From Edaphocola aurantiacus (GTDB lineage: Bacteria; Bacteroidota; Bacteroidia; Chitinophagales; Chitinophagaceae): a stretch of DNA of 64,000 bases. The stretch spans positions 434,001 to 498,000 of the forward strand of contig NZ_VOSI01000002.1 in NCBI RefSeq assembly GCF_019797745.1. The letters are read 5' to 3'. Position numbers and translations under genes: made by a program. The notes under the pieces were generated by a model. That model did no database searches, had not been told where the DNA came from, and saw nothing but the letters and a program-made list of their open reading frames with translations. Positions within the stretch are counted from its first letter, which is position 1, and the number at the start of each line of letters is the position of its first letter. Below, piece by piece: positions 52,186 to 61,326 of this stretch.

Positions 52186-52794
52186 ATGAAGAAATACTAT
52201 CTTTTACTGATTATTTTCGTGCTCGGAATTGTTATTTCGGGTATACAACCACATGATTACTTTACCTGGTTCCTGGAAGTTTTTCCTGCGCTGCTGGGTG
52301 CTATGGTACTTATTGCTACATTTGAAAAATTCCGTTTTACTTACTGCGTTTATGTACTGATATTACTGCATGCCCTGGTATTATTTATCGGCGGCCATTA
52401 CACCTATGCTGAGGTTCCGCTCTTTGATACCATCAAAGAAGCATTGGGACAGGAGCGTAATAACTATGATAAAGTAGGGCATTTTATGCAGGGCTTTGTA
52501 CCGGCTGCTATTATACGCGAACTGCTGATCCGCCGTAATGTAATCAATATCAAATCCTGGATACCTTACGTCGTCTTATGTATATGTATTACCATCAGCG
52601 TTTGTTATGAATTCCTCGAATGGGCTATTGCTATCTTCACCGGCAGCGCTGCTGAAGATTTCCTGGGCACACAGGGTTATGTATGGGATACCCAATCTGA
52701 TATGCTGTATGCCAGTATAGGGGCGATTACATTCCTGCTTATTTTCCACAGATGGCATGACCGCAGGATGATACGGGAGTTTGATAAGGCATAA
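52186..52794 (+). CDS. DUF2238 (YjdF-type) membrane protein
   Basis: Integral membrane protein of 202 residues, start ATG at 52186; a TTG at 52168 was rejected. Five to six hydrophobic helices cover the protein. The DUF2238 signature is visible: GHYTYAEVPLFD near residue 80, YDKVGHFMQGFVPA, SVCYEFLEWAIA and FLGTQGYVWDTQSDMLYASIGA. The conserved His, Glu, Asp and Trp lie on helices facing a membrane interior, but the family has no established function. It is monocistronic. Confidence 0.88.
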   Translation: MKKYYLLLIIFVLGIVISGIQPHDYFTWFLEVFPALLGAMVLIATFEKFRFTYCVYVLILLHALVLFIGGHYTYAEVPLFDTIKEALGQERNNYDKVGHFMQGFVPAAIIRELLIRRNVINIKSWIPYVVLCICITISVCYEFLEWAIAIFTGSAAEDFLGTQGYVWDTQSDMLYASIGAITFLLIFHRWHDRRMIREFDKA

Positions 52795-52862
52795 ATGGTA
52801 TAGACTGGCAAAAGCTTGTCTGCACACCTCAAAGACTGTATATTGCTGCATAATGTATTTTT

Positions 52863-53534
52863 ATGCAGCCTTTCTTTTATAAACTGATTGTACCTGAAAA
52901 CAGCGATATGGATATGCTGCGCCGGGAGATAAAAAATGGTGCGCGGTTTGTGATTTATGCCTATAACATTTCGCTGCTTGGTATCATGCTGCACCGGATA
53001 TCTCCTGCCATTTTTGTACCTGCAGGAAATAAAGAAAAAACACTTCGAACAAAATATAATCTCCTTTGCAGCCTGTTTGGCTGGTGGTCCATACCGGGAC
53101 TTACCAAAACGATAGCCAACATCCGTTGCAATAATAAAGGTGGAGTTGATGTTACGGAAGATGTGATGCTGAATCTTTCGGAAGCTGATCTTCATAACGG
53201 CCTGGTTAACCTGCAGGAAACGCATATGTTATACGCAGAACCTGATCGCGACGATCTTAAGGCTTTCAAAAAAGTATTTCAGCACTATCATTCTACTCAT
53301 CCGAATATCAAAGAATGTATCGTTGGCTTGTGCCTCACAATTGAGCCTGAAGAGGCACATAAAGCACTTGCAGTCGGATTGGTTGTCAACGGGTCTTTCG
53401 ATCATAACATAGATTCTATTGAACTTGACTTATACAAACAGTTCTTTCGTCATGTTGCTTTTGAATTTGTTGATCTGACTGAATCTTCTGAAAATGCTGT
53501 TTTCCTGCGAAAGCAGGGAACACAAATTTTTTAA
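52863..53534 (+). CDS. Hypothetical protein
   Basis: 223 residues with no signal peptide and no strong hydrophobic segment. The first half (GARFVIYAYNISLLGIMLH, KYNLLCSLFGWWSIPGLTK) could form helices that touch a membrane. The second half is acidic and mixed, with DLKAFKKVFQHYHSTHPN and an IELDLYKQFFRHVAFEF ending. No family was recognised. It precedes a Crp/Fnr gene by 69 bases on the same strand and could be transcribed with it; nothing else ties it to a pathway. Confidence 0.6.
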   Translation: MQPFFYKLIVPENSDMDMLRREIKNGARFVIYAYNISLLGIMLHRISPAIFVPAGNKEKTLRTKYNLLCSLFGWWSIPGLTKTIANIRCNNKGGVDVTEDVMLNLSEADLHNGLVNLQETHMLYAEPDRDDLKAFKKVFQHYHSTHPNIKECIVGLCLTIEPEEAHKALAVGLVVNGSFDHNIDSIELDLYKQFFRHVAFEFVDLTESSENAVFLRKQGTQIF

Positions 53535-53603
53535 GCCTGTTCAAATATTTGTTGCAGCATTCTGCTTAGCTTTACAGCAGTATACTTATTCCTCTTTTTT
53601 GAT

Positions 53604-54200
53604 ATGAACAGTTCTAACCTGAAAACTTTTTTGACTTCTAATGTAGATATGGATGAACAGATCATCCGGGAGCATATCGAAAATCTGAAAAAGATACAGG
53701 TTAAGAAGGGTAATTTTCTGCTGCGCCAGGGTGATGTCTGTAAACATTCCTTCTTCGTGGAAGAAGGACTTTTAAAGTATTATTCTATTGATGAAAAAGG
53801 TAAACAACATATCCTTCAGTTTGCACCGGAAGGTTGGTTTGTAGTAGACCGTGAAAGTGCTTTTTTCAACCAGCCCTCACAGTATTTCATTGAGGCACTG
53901 GAAGATAGTGTAGTGACTATGATTGATGTGGATATGTTTGCATCCTTGTCATTACACAATCAGTCTTTTGCTTTATTCAACAATAAACTGCTGCATAATC
54001 ATATACGTCATCTGCAAAACCGCATTAATCTTTTATTGAGTGCTACTGCAGAGGAGCGTTACCTCGATTTCATACGCATATATCCTGATCTGCTGCTACG
54101 GGTGCCACAGACATTGGTGGCTTCTTACCTGGGTATTACCCCGGAGAGCCTGAGCCGTGTACGTAAAGACCTGGCTACCAAAAAGCATCAAAAGCAGTAA
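53604..54200 (+). CDS. Crp/Fnr family transcriptional regulator
   Basis: 198 residues. Residues of about 25-130 are a cyclic-nucleotide-binding-type domain (VKKGNFLLRQGDVCKHSFFVEEGLLKYY, QFAPEGWFVVDRES). The C-terminal 60 residues hold a winged helix with the recognition segment SYLGITPESLSRVRKDLA. The Arg and Ser/Thr of a cAMP pocket are not evident and there is no Fnr cysteine set, so the effector is unknown. The two pirin genes follow 69 bases downstream and may be its targets. Confidence 0.9.
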   Translation: MNSSNLKTFLTSNVDMDEQIIREHIENLKKIQVKKGNFLLRQGDVCKHSFFVEEGLLKYYSIDEKGKQHILQFAPEGWFVVDRESAFFNQPSQYFIEALEDSVVTMIDVDMFASLSLHNQSFALFNNKLLHNHIRHLQNRINLLLSATAEERYLDFIRIYPDLLLRVPQTLVASYLGITPESLSRVRKDLATKKHQKQ

Positions 54201-54237
54201 TTACCATACATCAATGGATACCGCACCGGCCGTGTTG

Positions 54238-54245
54238 TAATTTTG
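54238..54245 (+). promoter_or_regulatory. -7 promoter box of the first pirin gene
   Basis: TAATTTTG fits TAnnTTTG, 24 bases before the ATG and separate from the Crp/Fnr gene, so the pirin gene has its own start point. Confidence 0.45.
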
Positions 54246-54269
54246 TATTACAAAAAATAAATAATTATT

Positions 54270-55154
54270 ATGGCTATAAAAAACGTTGTATCTGTAATGG
54301 CACCACCGGACCCTCATTTCGTAGGCGACGGCTTCAGGGTGCATAATTTTATACCACAGGGTAGCCGCACGGGCATGTACCGTATGGATCCCTTTATCAT
54401 GCTGGACTACAACTCGGCGCACTATTTTGAACCCAGCGCTACGCCACGTGGCGTAGGTGTGCATCCGCACCGCGGCTTTGAAACGGTTACGATTGCGTAC
54501 AAAGGCAGTGTAGCCCATCACGACAGTTCCGGTGGTGGTGGTGTGATCAGGGAAGGAGATGTACAATGGATGACAGCAGCTTCCGGCGTATTGCATAAAG
54601 AGTATCATGAAGAGCAGTTCAGCAAAGAAGGCGGCTGGTTCCAGATGGTACAATTATGGGTAAACCTGCCGGCTAAGGATAAAATGTCTGCACCTAAATA
54701 CCAGTCCATTACCAAAGATCAGATTCCAAGAGTACCCCTGCCCGATGGGAATGGTGAGGTAGCTGTGATCGCCGGATCATATATGGATAGCAAAGGTGCA
54801 GCCGATACCTTTACTCCGGTACATTTGTATAATACCTTCCTTCATAAAGGTGGTCGTGCCGATTTCAGTTTTCCGGTCAGTTATAATACAGCACTCCTCG
54901 TTGTGGAGGGAAGTATTGTAGTTAATGATGCGGAAACGGTAGCTACGGATCATTTTGTACTGTTCGGAAATGCGGGTGAAGACTTTCATATAACGGCTAG
55001 CGAAGATGCTGTAGTGCTGATCATGAGCGGCGAACCGATCAAGGAGAATATTGTGGCACATGGACCATTTGTGATGAATAATCAGCAGGAAATATTACAG
55101 GCATTTGATGATTACAACCAGGGCAAATTTGGCTACCTGGAAGATCAGGTATAA
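54270..55154 (+). CDS. Pirin family protein (first copy)
   Basis: Bicupin of 294 residues. The metal-binding cupin motif is HPHRGFETVTIAYKGSVAHHD, with a second His/Glu set near SGVLHKEYHEEQF. Pirins of this kind may have quercetinase activity or act as redox-linked cofactors of regulators. It follows a Crp/Fnr gene, and a second pirin starts 79 bases downstream. The two pirins are only modestly alike, so they may differ in substrate. Activity is inferred from the family. Confidence 0.9.
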   Translation: MAIKNVVSVMAPPDPHFVGDGFRVHNFIPQGSRTGMYRMDPFIMLDYNSAHYFEPSATPRGVGVHPHRGFETVTIAYKGSVAHHDSSGGGGVIREGDVQWMTAASGVLHKEYHEEQFSKEGGWFQMVQLWVNLPAKDKMSAPKYQSITKDQIPRVPLPDGNGEVAVIAGSYMDSKGAADTFTPVHLYNTFLHKGGRADFSFPVSYNTALLVVEGSIVVNDAETVATDHFVLFGNAGEDFHITASEDAVVLIMSGEPIKENIVAHGPFVMNNQQEILQAFDDYNQGKFGYLEDQV

Positions 55155-55233
55155 TATCAGGGGAATAAACAGGACAGTTAACTATTTAATAATATAAAAA
55201 TCGGATATTTAGAACCATAAAATTCAAATCAAT

Positions 55234-56115
55234 ATGTCAAACGTAGGATTAATTATAGAAGAGCGTGCGGCCAATATAGGCAATTTCATGGTGGGTCGTT
55301 TATTACCCTTTTCACAAAAACGTTCGGTTGGTCCCTTTGTATTTATCGATCATATGGGTCCGGCAAAAATGAAGGATTATGAAAATCTTGATGTACCTCC
55401 GCACCCGCACATAGGGCTTTCAACACTTACCTATTTGTTTGAAGGATCTATTATGCACCGCGACAGTATGGGTGTGGCCATGGAGATTCAACCGGGTGCA
55501 GTAAACTGGATGACGGCCGGAAAAGGCGTTACCCACTCTGAGCGCACACCAGAATACCTGCGTCATTCTGAAAAGAGCATGCACGGACTGCAGATCTGGG
55601 TAGCACTACCTAAGGAACTGGAAGATTGCGAACCTTCTTTCAGCCATGTAGAGGCTGCGGATATTCCGCATTGGGAAGAAGAAGGTGTGTCCTATAAACT
55701 GATTGCCGGTACATTATTTGATCGTAAATCTGCCGTGCCGGTGCACAGTCCTTTATACTTTTTAGAAATTAAAAACAAAGAAGCTGCATCGATCAATATT
55801 GGTGAACATTTGTTTGGCGAAAGTGCATTATATATTCTGGAAGGCAGCATACATAGTGATGGTGAAAATTATGAACCAAAGCATATACTGATCGCCAATG
55901 ATGCTACACTTTGCAGCTTCGATATGGCACCAAATACTACAGTGTATATCTTCGGTGGTAATGCCTTTCCTGAAGAGCGTTATATACACTGGAACTTTGT
56001 GAGTTCTGATAAGGAGAAAATAGAAGCGGCCAAGCAGGCCTGGAAAGCACAGACTTTTCCTAAAGTGCCGGGCGAGACAGAATTTGTCCCTTTGCCGGTG
56101 TATAAAGCGAAATAA
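55234..56115 (+). CDS. Pirin family protein (second copy)
   Basis: Bicupin of 293 residues with PPHPHIGLSTLTYLFEGSIMHRDSMG, the pirin metal site, and WMTAGKGVTHSERTPEYL as the second motif. The tail (FGGNAFPEERYIHWNFVSS) is the YhhW/pirin C-terminal pattern. It is probably co-transcribed with the first copy; a strong terminator follows at 56129. The exact role, oxygenase or regulator, is not decided by the sequence. Confidence 0.9.
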   Translation: MSNVGLIIEERAANIGNFMVGRLLPFSQKRSVGPFVFIDHMGPAKMKDYENLDVPPHPHIGLSTLTYLFEGSIMHRDSMGVAMEIQPGAVNWMTAGKGVTHSERTPEYLRHSEKSMHGLQIWVALPKELEDCEPSFSHVEAADIPHWEEEGVSYKLIAGTLFDRKSAVPVHSPLYFLEIKNKEAASINIGEHLFGESALYILEGSIHSDGENYEPKHILIANDATLCSFDMAPNTTVYIFGGNAFPEERYIHWNFVSSDKEKIEAAKQAWKAQTFPKVPGETEFVPLPVYKAK

Positions 56116-56128
56116 TGAATTGTAGTTT

Positions 56129-56169
56129 ATAAAAAGTTCCGGCGGGTATTTCCCGCCGGAACTTTTTAT
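56129..56169 (+). terminator. Terminator after the pirin pair
   Basis: Perfect 18-bp inverted repeat (56129-56146 and 56152-56169, loop tattt) with core ttccggcggg and a T-run. Confidence 0.88.
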
Positions 56170-56346
56170 TGGATTAATATTTCTTTACTGCAATATAAAA
56201 TTTGAAATATTAACATTATTTTGCGGAAAATTCTAAATATCACTCTATAGTGTACTAAAAACACTATTAGTGTTGATTATCACAGGATTTTTTTGCGATA
56301 AAAGGGGAAATGCAATTTTAAATACTTTACTAATAAACAAAAAACA

Positions 56347-56850
56347 ATGTTCAAAAAAATTCTGTCCGTAGCAGTAATGGCTACAGCCCTGTTTTTTTCT
56401 TCCTGTGAGAAATCGAATATTAATGGTGAACCTAACAGCAGTTCCTCCGGAGCCTGGTGGGCCGGTACAGCGCCTATGTCCCTGGAAGTGAATGGGGCTT
56501 TAAAAGTACCTGGCACAGATTTTGTAAAATATGCCCACACACCGGGATTTCATAATATTATATTCTTTGTGGATTATACAAAGAATGTGCTTTTTTCTAT
56601 TCCTGAATATGCTATTCCGGGTATGGTATATACCTTCCCTGATAAAGTATCCATCGAATATAAAGAGCTTGGTAATGTAAATAACCTCGTCTTAAGCACC
56701 TATAAAGCAAGTAACGGTGGTGTTAAGATAACCATTAATAACACCGATGTAATTGAAGGATACTTCTATACAGATTTAAAATGGGTTAATGGTAACGATT
56801 ATGGCACTATAGAAATCCGTAAAGGTTATTTCAAAGTGAACAAAAAATAA
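56347..56850 (+). CDS. Lipoprotein of unknown function
   Basis: 167 residues with lipobox FFSSC. A low-complexity Ser stretch (PNSSSSGA) links to a beta-rich domain: MSLEVNGALKVPGTDF, HNIIFFVDYT, VYTFPDKVSIEYKELG, VKITINNTDVIEGYFYTDL and a C-terminal KGYFKV. The pattern (ending G-x-F-x-V-x-K) resembles the DUF6252-like small lipoproteins of Bacteroidota, but I do not assign it. It stands alone between two terminators. Confidence 0.62.
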   Translation: MFKKILSVAVMATALFFSSCEKSNINGEPNSSSSGAWWAGTAPMSLEVNGALKVPGTDFVKYAHTPGFHNIIFFVDYTKNVLFSIPEYAIPGMVYTFPDKVSIEYKELGNVNNLVLSTYKASNGGVKITINNTDVIEGYFYTDLKWVNGNDYGTIEIRKGYFKVNKK

Positions 56851-56869
56851 TCACTACCACATATTATTT

Positions 56870-56892
56870 AAACCCCTCTTCACGAGGGGTTT
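56870..56892 (+). terminator. Terminator after the lipoprotein gene
   Basis: 9-bp stem (56870-56878 and 56884-56892, loop ttcac) followed by tttctttttg. Confidence 0.8.
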
Positions 56893-56925
56893 TCTTTTTG
56901 TATATTTACTATTGATCTGAATGTC

Positions 56926-58335
56926 ATGAAAAGAATATACCTGTTCATTTTAGGTTTATGTACTCCTGCAATACTATCTGCCCAGGCCAGCATACGGTTT
57001 AAGGTTCCGGGACAGGATCTCTGGGGCCTGAAAGACCGCAGTGGTAAAACAGTCGTTCCTGCAACCTATTCGAGTATCGGCAAATTTAAAAATGGCCGGT
57101 ATATTATATACAAAACATCATTCGAAACCGGGATGATGAATGAGTATGGACAGATACTGCTCCCTCCCACATACAGCAGTATCTATGATCTCGACAGTAT
57201 TGTACAGGTACGTAAAGATGGTAAATCCGGTATACTAAACAGGGATCTGAAAGAAGTATTGCCGCTGCAGTATCAGCACCTGCAGCACTTTGACAGTTTT
57301 TATATTGCAAAATATGCGGGCAAATTCGGCGTATTGAATCCAGATTTTAGTATAGCAATACCCTTTGAACATGGCATAGTATACCATAATTCGATATACA
57401 GCCGGCAGTTTTTATTGTATGATAATGGTAAATACGCACTGGCCGATATCCGCAATAAAATACTGGTACCACAGGAATACGAATTTATTTCCGGACCTCA
57501 GTATGGACTGTACGTAGGTATGAAAGATGGGAAGATTACGCTGTTTGACGATAAAGGAAAGAAACTATGGAACTCAGATTATAAGGACTGTATTATTCTG
57601 GATGCAGATCATATTGCCGTCAAAAATGCAGAGGATATATACGGAGTAGTAAACCGAACCGGTAAAATAGTTATCCCCTTTCAATACCATATAATAAGCG
57701 CAATCAATGAGGATATGTACATCGTACAAAATACCCGTAATTTATGGGGTGTAGTAAATGCAACAAATAAAGTGGTTATTCCCTTTGATTATGCCGAATC
57801 ATTTGCATTTAAAAAGAAGATAGCCCCGGTGAAAAACAGTAAGCAGCTTTATGGATATATTAATAAACTGGGTAAACCGGTAACTGATTTTATATATGAC
57901 AAAGCAAATCTATTTTCGGGTGATTATGCACTGGTCACCAAAAATAATCTGTCCGGATTAGTTGATGTGCAAGGGAAAGAAGTATTGCCGTTAAAATATG
58001 ATATTGTTTCAGTAGTAATTGACAATCATGTTTATGTAATCAAGAATAAAGAGCATTTTATACTTGATTTATCAAAACCCGATGCAGTAGTAAAGAAATA
58101 TGATTACATCGATATTGGAGATTACCTGCAGCATTTACTAGATGAAAAAGCAGATTATCCTATACTGGCCCGGAATAAAGATGGCCAATACGGTTATATA
58201 GATGCGAAGGGCAATGAGCTTACCCCATTTATGTATTATAATGCCGGCAGTTTTATTGATGATCATGCCAGTGTAATGTATAAGGGAGCATTGGTGCTTA
58301 TAGACAAGCATGGAAACATATTGCCCGAAAGATAG
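56926..58335 (+). CDS. WG-repeat protein, secreted
   Basis: 469 residues with a signal peptide (ends LSAQ). The whole mature part is made of about ten WG-type repeats of 40-45 residues, each with a core like LWGLKDRSGKTVVPATYSSI, GILNRDLKEVLPLQYQHL or YGYINKLGKPVTDFIYD. Such repeats build a beta-propeller-like or elongated fold of unknown binding partner, common in Bacteroidota. No catalytic motif is present. It is monocistronic, closed by the terminator at 58361. Confidence 0.87.
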   Translation: MKRIYLFILGLCTPAILSAQASIRFKVPGQDLWGLKDRSGKTVVPATYSSIGKFKNGRYIIYKTSFETGMMNEYGQILLPPTYSSIYDLDSIVQVRKDGKSGILNRDLKEVLPLQYQHLQHFDSFYIAKYAGKFGVLNPDFSIAIPFEHGIVYHNSIYSRQFLLYDNGKYALADIRNKILVPQEYEFISGPQYGLYVGMKDGKITLFDDKGKKLWNSDYKDCIILDADHIAVKNAEDIYGVVNRTGKIVIPFQYHIISAINEDMYIVQNTRNLWGVVNATNKVVIPFDYAESFAFKKKIAPVKNSKQLYGYINKLGKPVTDFIYDKANLFSGDYALVTKNNLSGLVDVQGKEVLPLKYDIVSVVIDNHVYVIKNKEHFILDLSKPDAVVKKYDYIDIGDYLQHLLDEKADYPILARNKDGQYGYIDAKGNELTPFMYYNAGSFIDDHASVMYKGALVLIDKHGNILPER

Positions 58336-58360
58336 TTCTGTTCAGTATATGATAAACATA

Positions 58361-58390
58361 AAAAAGCCCTCACGCAAGTGAGGGCTTTTT
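58361..58390. terminator. Bidirectional terminator between the WG-repeat gene and rpsA
   Basis: Perfect 13-bp stem (58361-58373 and 58378-58390) closed by a gcaa tetraloop (GNRA type), with A and T runs at the base serving both convergent genes. Confidence 0.85.
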
Positions 58391-58412
58391 AGTATTTCGA
58401 TTTCCGTCGGAA

Positions 58413-60206
58413 TTATTTTCCTTCTTCTTCGTCTTTCAGTTTAGCTTTGATATCCGCTAAAGCACCCAGGTTACCTAAAGTTGGTTTTTCAACTTTATCC
58501 TGTACTTTTTTCACTGAATCTTTGGTTTCTTTTGCGTGAGCTTCTTTTTCGTCAGCTTTAGCTTGTTCCCAAACACGTGCGTGAGATGCCATGATACGTT
58601 TATCGTTGCGATCGAATTCGATGATTACGAAATCTAATGTATCATCTACATTGATATCACCACCGTCTTCTCTGCGTAAGTGACGGGTTGGAACGAATGC
58701 TTCCAGACCGTGCTCTAACTGGATGTTAGCGCCTTTGTCATCTTTACGGATTACTTTACCCTGATGAGTAGAACCTACTGGGAAAATACCTTCGAAGTTG
58801 ATCCATGGATCGTCTTCGATTTGTTTGTGACCCAGAGACAATTTACGGTTATCTTTATCGATAGACAGGATAACTACTTCGATTTCTTCACCAACTTTAG
58901 TGAATTCACTTGGGTGGTTGAAACGTTTAGTCCAGCTCAGATCACTGATGTGGATCATACCGCCGATACCAGTTTCCAGTTCTACGAATACACCGTAAGG
59001 AGTAATGTTTTTAACGATACCTTTATGTCTGCTTTCAACCGGGAAACGATCATCGATGTTTTCCCAAGGATCTTCAGTCAATTGTTTGATAGATAAAGAC
59101 ATTTTACGCTCTTCTCTGTCCAGAGTAACCACTTTTGCTTCGTATTCGTCACCCATAGTGAAGAATTCTTTCGCATTGATTGGTTGAGAGCTCCAGGTAA
59201 TTTCTGAAACGTGTACCAGACCTTCTACGCCAGGTAATACTTCCAGGAAAGAACCGTAGTCTTCGATATTTACTACTTTACCTTTGATTACAGAACCTTC
59301 TACGATTTCCGCAGGCAGGCTATCCCAAGGGTGAGCAGATAATTGTTTCAGACCCAGGCTGATACGTTTTTTCTCATCATCGAAATCAAGCACAACAACG
59401 TTCAGTTTCTGACCGTTTTCCAGTACTTCGCTCGGATGAGAGATACGACCCCAGCTGATATCTGTAATATATAACAGACCATCTACACCGCCTAAATCTA
59501 CGAAAGCACCAAAGTCAGTTACGTTTTTGATGGTACCTTCCAGTACTTGACCTTTCTCCAGTTTAGACATGATCTCACCGCGTTGTTGTTCCAGATCGCT
59601 CTCGATCAGCGCTTTGTGAGATACTACTGCATTACGGATCTGCTCGTTGATTTTCACAACTTTGAAGTCCATAGTCTTACCTACGTACTGATCGTAATCA
59701 GTTACTGGTTTCACATCAATTTGAGAACCAGGTAAGAATGTTTCCAGGCCATTAACGTCTACGATCAGACCACCTTTAGTTTTAGATGTGATCGTACCGG
59801 TAACCACTTCGCCAGATTTGAAGTAGTCAACCACGTTCTGCCAGCTACGTACCTGACGTGCCATACGGCGGCTCAGATTCAGATTACCGTTACGGTCTTC
59901 TTTCTCTACAACCAGAACTTCCACTGCATCACCGATTTTTACACCCGGCATGTCACGGAATTCGTTTAAGGATACTAAGCCATCAGACTTGTCACCAATG
60001 TTAATGATAACATCAGTTTTAGTCAGACCTTCAACTGTACCAGTGATCAACTCACCGTCAGTGATAGCTTTAAATGATCCATCATACTCTTTTTCAAGAG
60101 CTTCACGCTTCTCCTGTGAATAGTTAGAAACGTTGCGTTTGTCAATGCTCCAATCGAAATCGTCGTGAGCATTGTTTTGATTGTTAATAATTTGGTTTTC
60201 TTCCAA
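58413..60206 (-). CDS. rpsA: 30S ribosomal protein S1
   Basis: mRNA-binding ribosomal protein of 597 residues, with six S1 OB-fold repeats. Representative cores are DVIINIGDKSDGLVSLNEF, VDVNGLETFLPGSQI, DFGAFVDLGGVDGLLYITD, DYGSFLEVLPGVEGLVHVS, PYGVFVELETGIGGMIHIS and GANIQLEHGLEAFVPTRHL. The N-terminus is acidic and the C-terminal tail Lys/Glu-rich. In this phylum S1 is especially important because Shine-Dalgarno pairing is weak. Codon use is markedly biased, as in highly expressed genes. A TATCTTTG box is 37 bases upstream. Confidence 0.96.
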   Translation of the reverse strand: MEENQIINNQNNAHDDFDWSIDKRNVSNYSQEKREALEKEYDGSFKAITDGELITGTVEGLTKTDVIINIGDKSDGLVSLNEFRDMPGVKIGDAVEVLVVEKEDRNGNLNLSRRMARQVRSWQNVVDYFKSGEVVTGTITSKTKGGLIVDVNGLETFLPGSQIDVKPVTDYDQYVGKTMDFKVVKINEQIRNAVVSHKALIESDLEQQRGEIMSKLEKGQVLEGTIKNVTDFGAFVDLGGVDGLLYITDISWGRISHPSEVLENGQKLNVVVLDFDDEKKRISLGLKQLSAHPWDSLPAEIVEGSVIKGKVVNIEDYGSFLEVLPGVEGLVHVSEITWSSQPINAKEFFTMGDEYEAKVVTLDREERKMSLSIKQLTEDPWENIDDRFPVESRHKGIVKNITPYGVFVELETGIGGMIHISDLSWTKRFNHPSEFTKVGEEIEVVILSIDKDNRKLSLGHKQIEDDPWINFEGIFPVGSTHQGKVIRKDDKGANIQLEHGLEAFVPTRHLRREDGGDINVDDTLDFVIIEFDRNDKRIMASHARVWEQAKADEKEAHAKETKDSVKKVQDKVEKPTLGNLGALADIKAKLKDEEEGK

Positions 60207-60243
60207 GTTTAATGTCCTCCTTTTATAAGAAATTTTTGGTCGA

Positions 60244-60251
60244 CAAAGATA
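60244..60251 (-). promoter_or_regulatory. -7 promoter box of rpsA
   Basis: Minus-strand TATCTTTG fits TAnnTTTG in the AT-rich 279-base space between rpsA and the TPR gene; a clear -33 TTG is absent. Confidence 0.5.
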
Positions 60252-60485
60252 GCACTTTTTTTTAATGTGGAAAACTTTTTATTTTTTCTTATTTCTAAGC
60301 AACTGATTTACAATTAAAAATTATTACAAACCTCCATTTTAAGCGCTGTAAATCTTTGTATTACGTACTATGTTATGCTACAGTCTATTATGTAAATAAA
60401 AAGTTAGCGTTGCTCCAGATTACAAATTGATGTCATTTAAGAATTACATTTGGATTAACCCTTTTCCACCATAAATAATAAAGAA

Positions 60486-61304
60486 ATGTTGAAAATCATA
60501 ACATTGATTTCATGTACAGCACTGTTTACCTGTGCAGAACTATCAGCTCAGGTGCAGCAAGCTACACCTGCCCAGGAAGCCATTATAGAAAAGTACTTGA
60601 GCAAAGGTGCATACCTGCATCACTATACAAGCCACGAATGGACAGATTATATTAATGCTGCTTTAGGTGAAGATTCTACAATTGCCCTTTTATGGCATCA
60701 TAAAGCACTCCCATTGTGGAAAACAATGCGGTATGAAATGGCATTGTCCAGTTTTGACAAGGCGGTACAATATAGCAGGAAGGAGTATCTGGCCCGGAGA
60801 GGATTTTTAAAGTGCATTTTCCAGAAAAATTATAGTGGAGCACTTACCGACCTTGAAGCAGCAAAAAAAGAATTTGGTCTGGGTTATGAAAATGATCACT
60901 CTTATGACTTCTACATGGCCATCTGTCATTTACAATTAGGAAGGTACGCAGAAGCCAAACGGGTTTTGCTGGCCGAAATAGAAAGAACCGATGGCAGACC
61001 TTCCGGGTATACTCCGCATTATCTTGAACTCTTCTTTATGGGCATCATCCATTATGAATTAAGAGACTATAATAAAGCCATAGATTACTTTGAGCAGTCG
61101 ATCGGGAAATATCCACAATTTTCTGATGCCAAATATTATAAAGCAGTATGTTACTTAAAAAACGGAAATCAGGAAAAATATAACAGCCTCTTACGCGAAG
61201 CAAAAGCCGATTATGATAATGGAATGACTATTAGTGAGGATAGCCGCTTCTACGAAAAATATCCATACCAGGTAAACTGGGCTATGGTTCAGTTACCGGA
61301 GTAA
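60486..61304 (+). CDS. TPR-repeat secreted protein
   Basis: 272 residues with a signal peptide (ends LSAQVQQ). The body has several TPR-type helix pairs: LLWHHKALPLWKTMRYEMALSSFDKAVQYS, YDFYMAICHLQLGRYAEAKRVLLAEIE, LELFFMGIIHYELRDYNKAIDYFEQSI and AKYYKAVCYLKNGNQEKYNSLL. TPRs mediate protein contacts; no enzymatic domain is present. A membrane protein gene begins 22 bases downstream on the same strand and may be its partner. Confidence 0.82.
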   Translation: MLKIITLISCTALFTCAELSAQVQQATPAQEAIIEKYLSKGAYLHHYTSHEWTDYINAALGEDSTIALLWHHKALPLWKTMRYEMALSSFDKAVQYSRKEYLARRGFLKCIFQKNYSGALTDLEAAKKEFGLGYENDHSYDFYMAICHLQLGRYAEAKRVLLAEIERTDGRPSGYTPHYLELFFMGIIHYELRDYNKAIDYFEQSIGKYPQFSDAKYYKAVCYLKNGNQEKYNSLLREAKADYDNGMTISEDSRFYEKYPYQVNWAMVQLPE

Positions 61305-61326
61305 AAATTGTTTATATTACACTACT

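Noticed and set aside
54218-54245. ATACCGCA upstream of the first pirin gene, considered as a third copy of the ada/alkB box
   Set aside because: Only the first eight bases agree; the ttccggattgtg block is missing and the distance to the -7 box is 20 instead of 40 bases.
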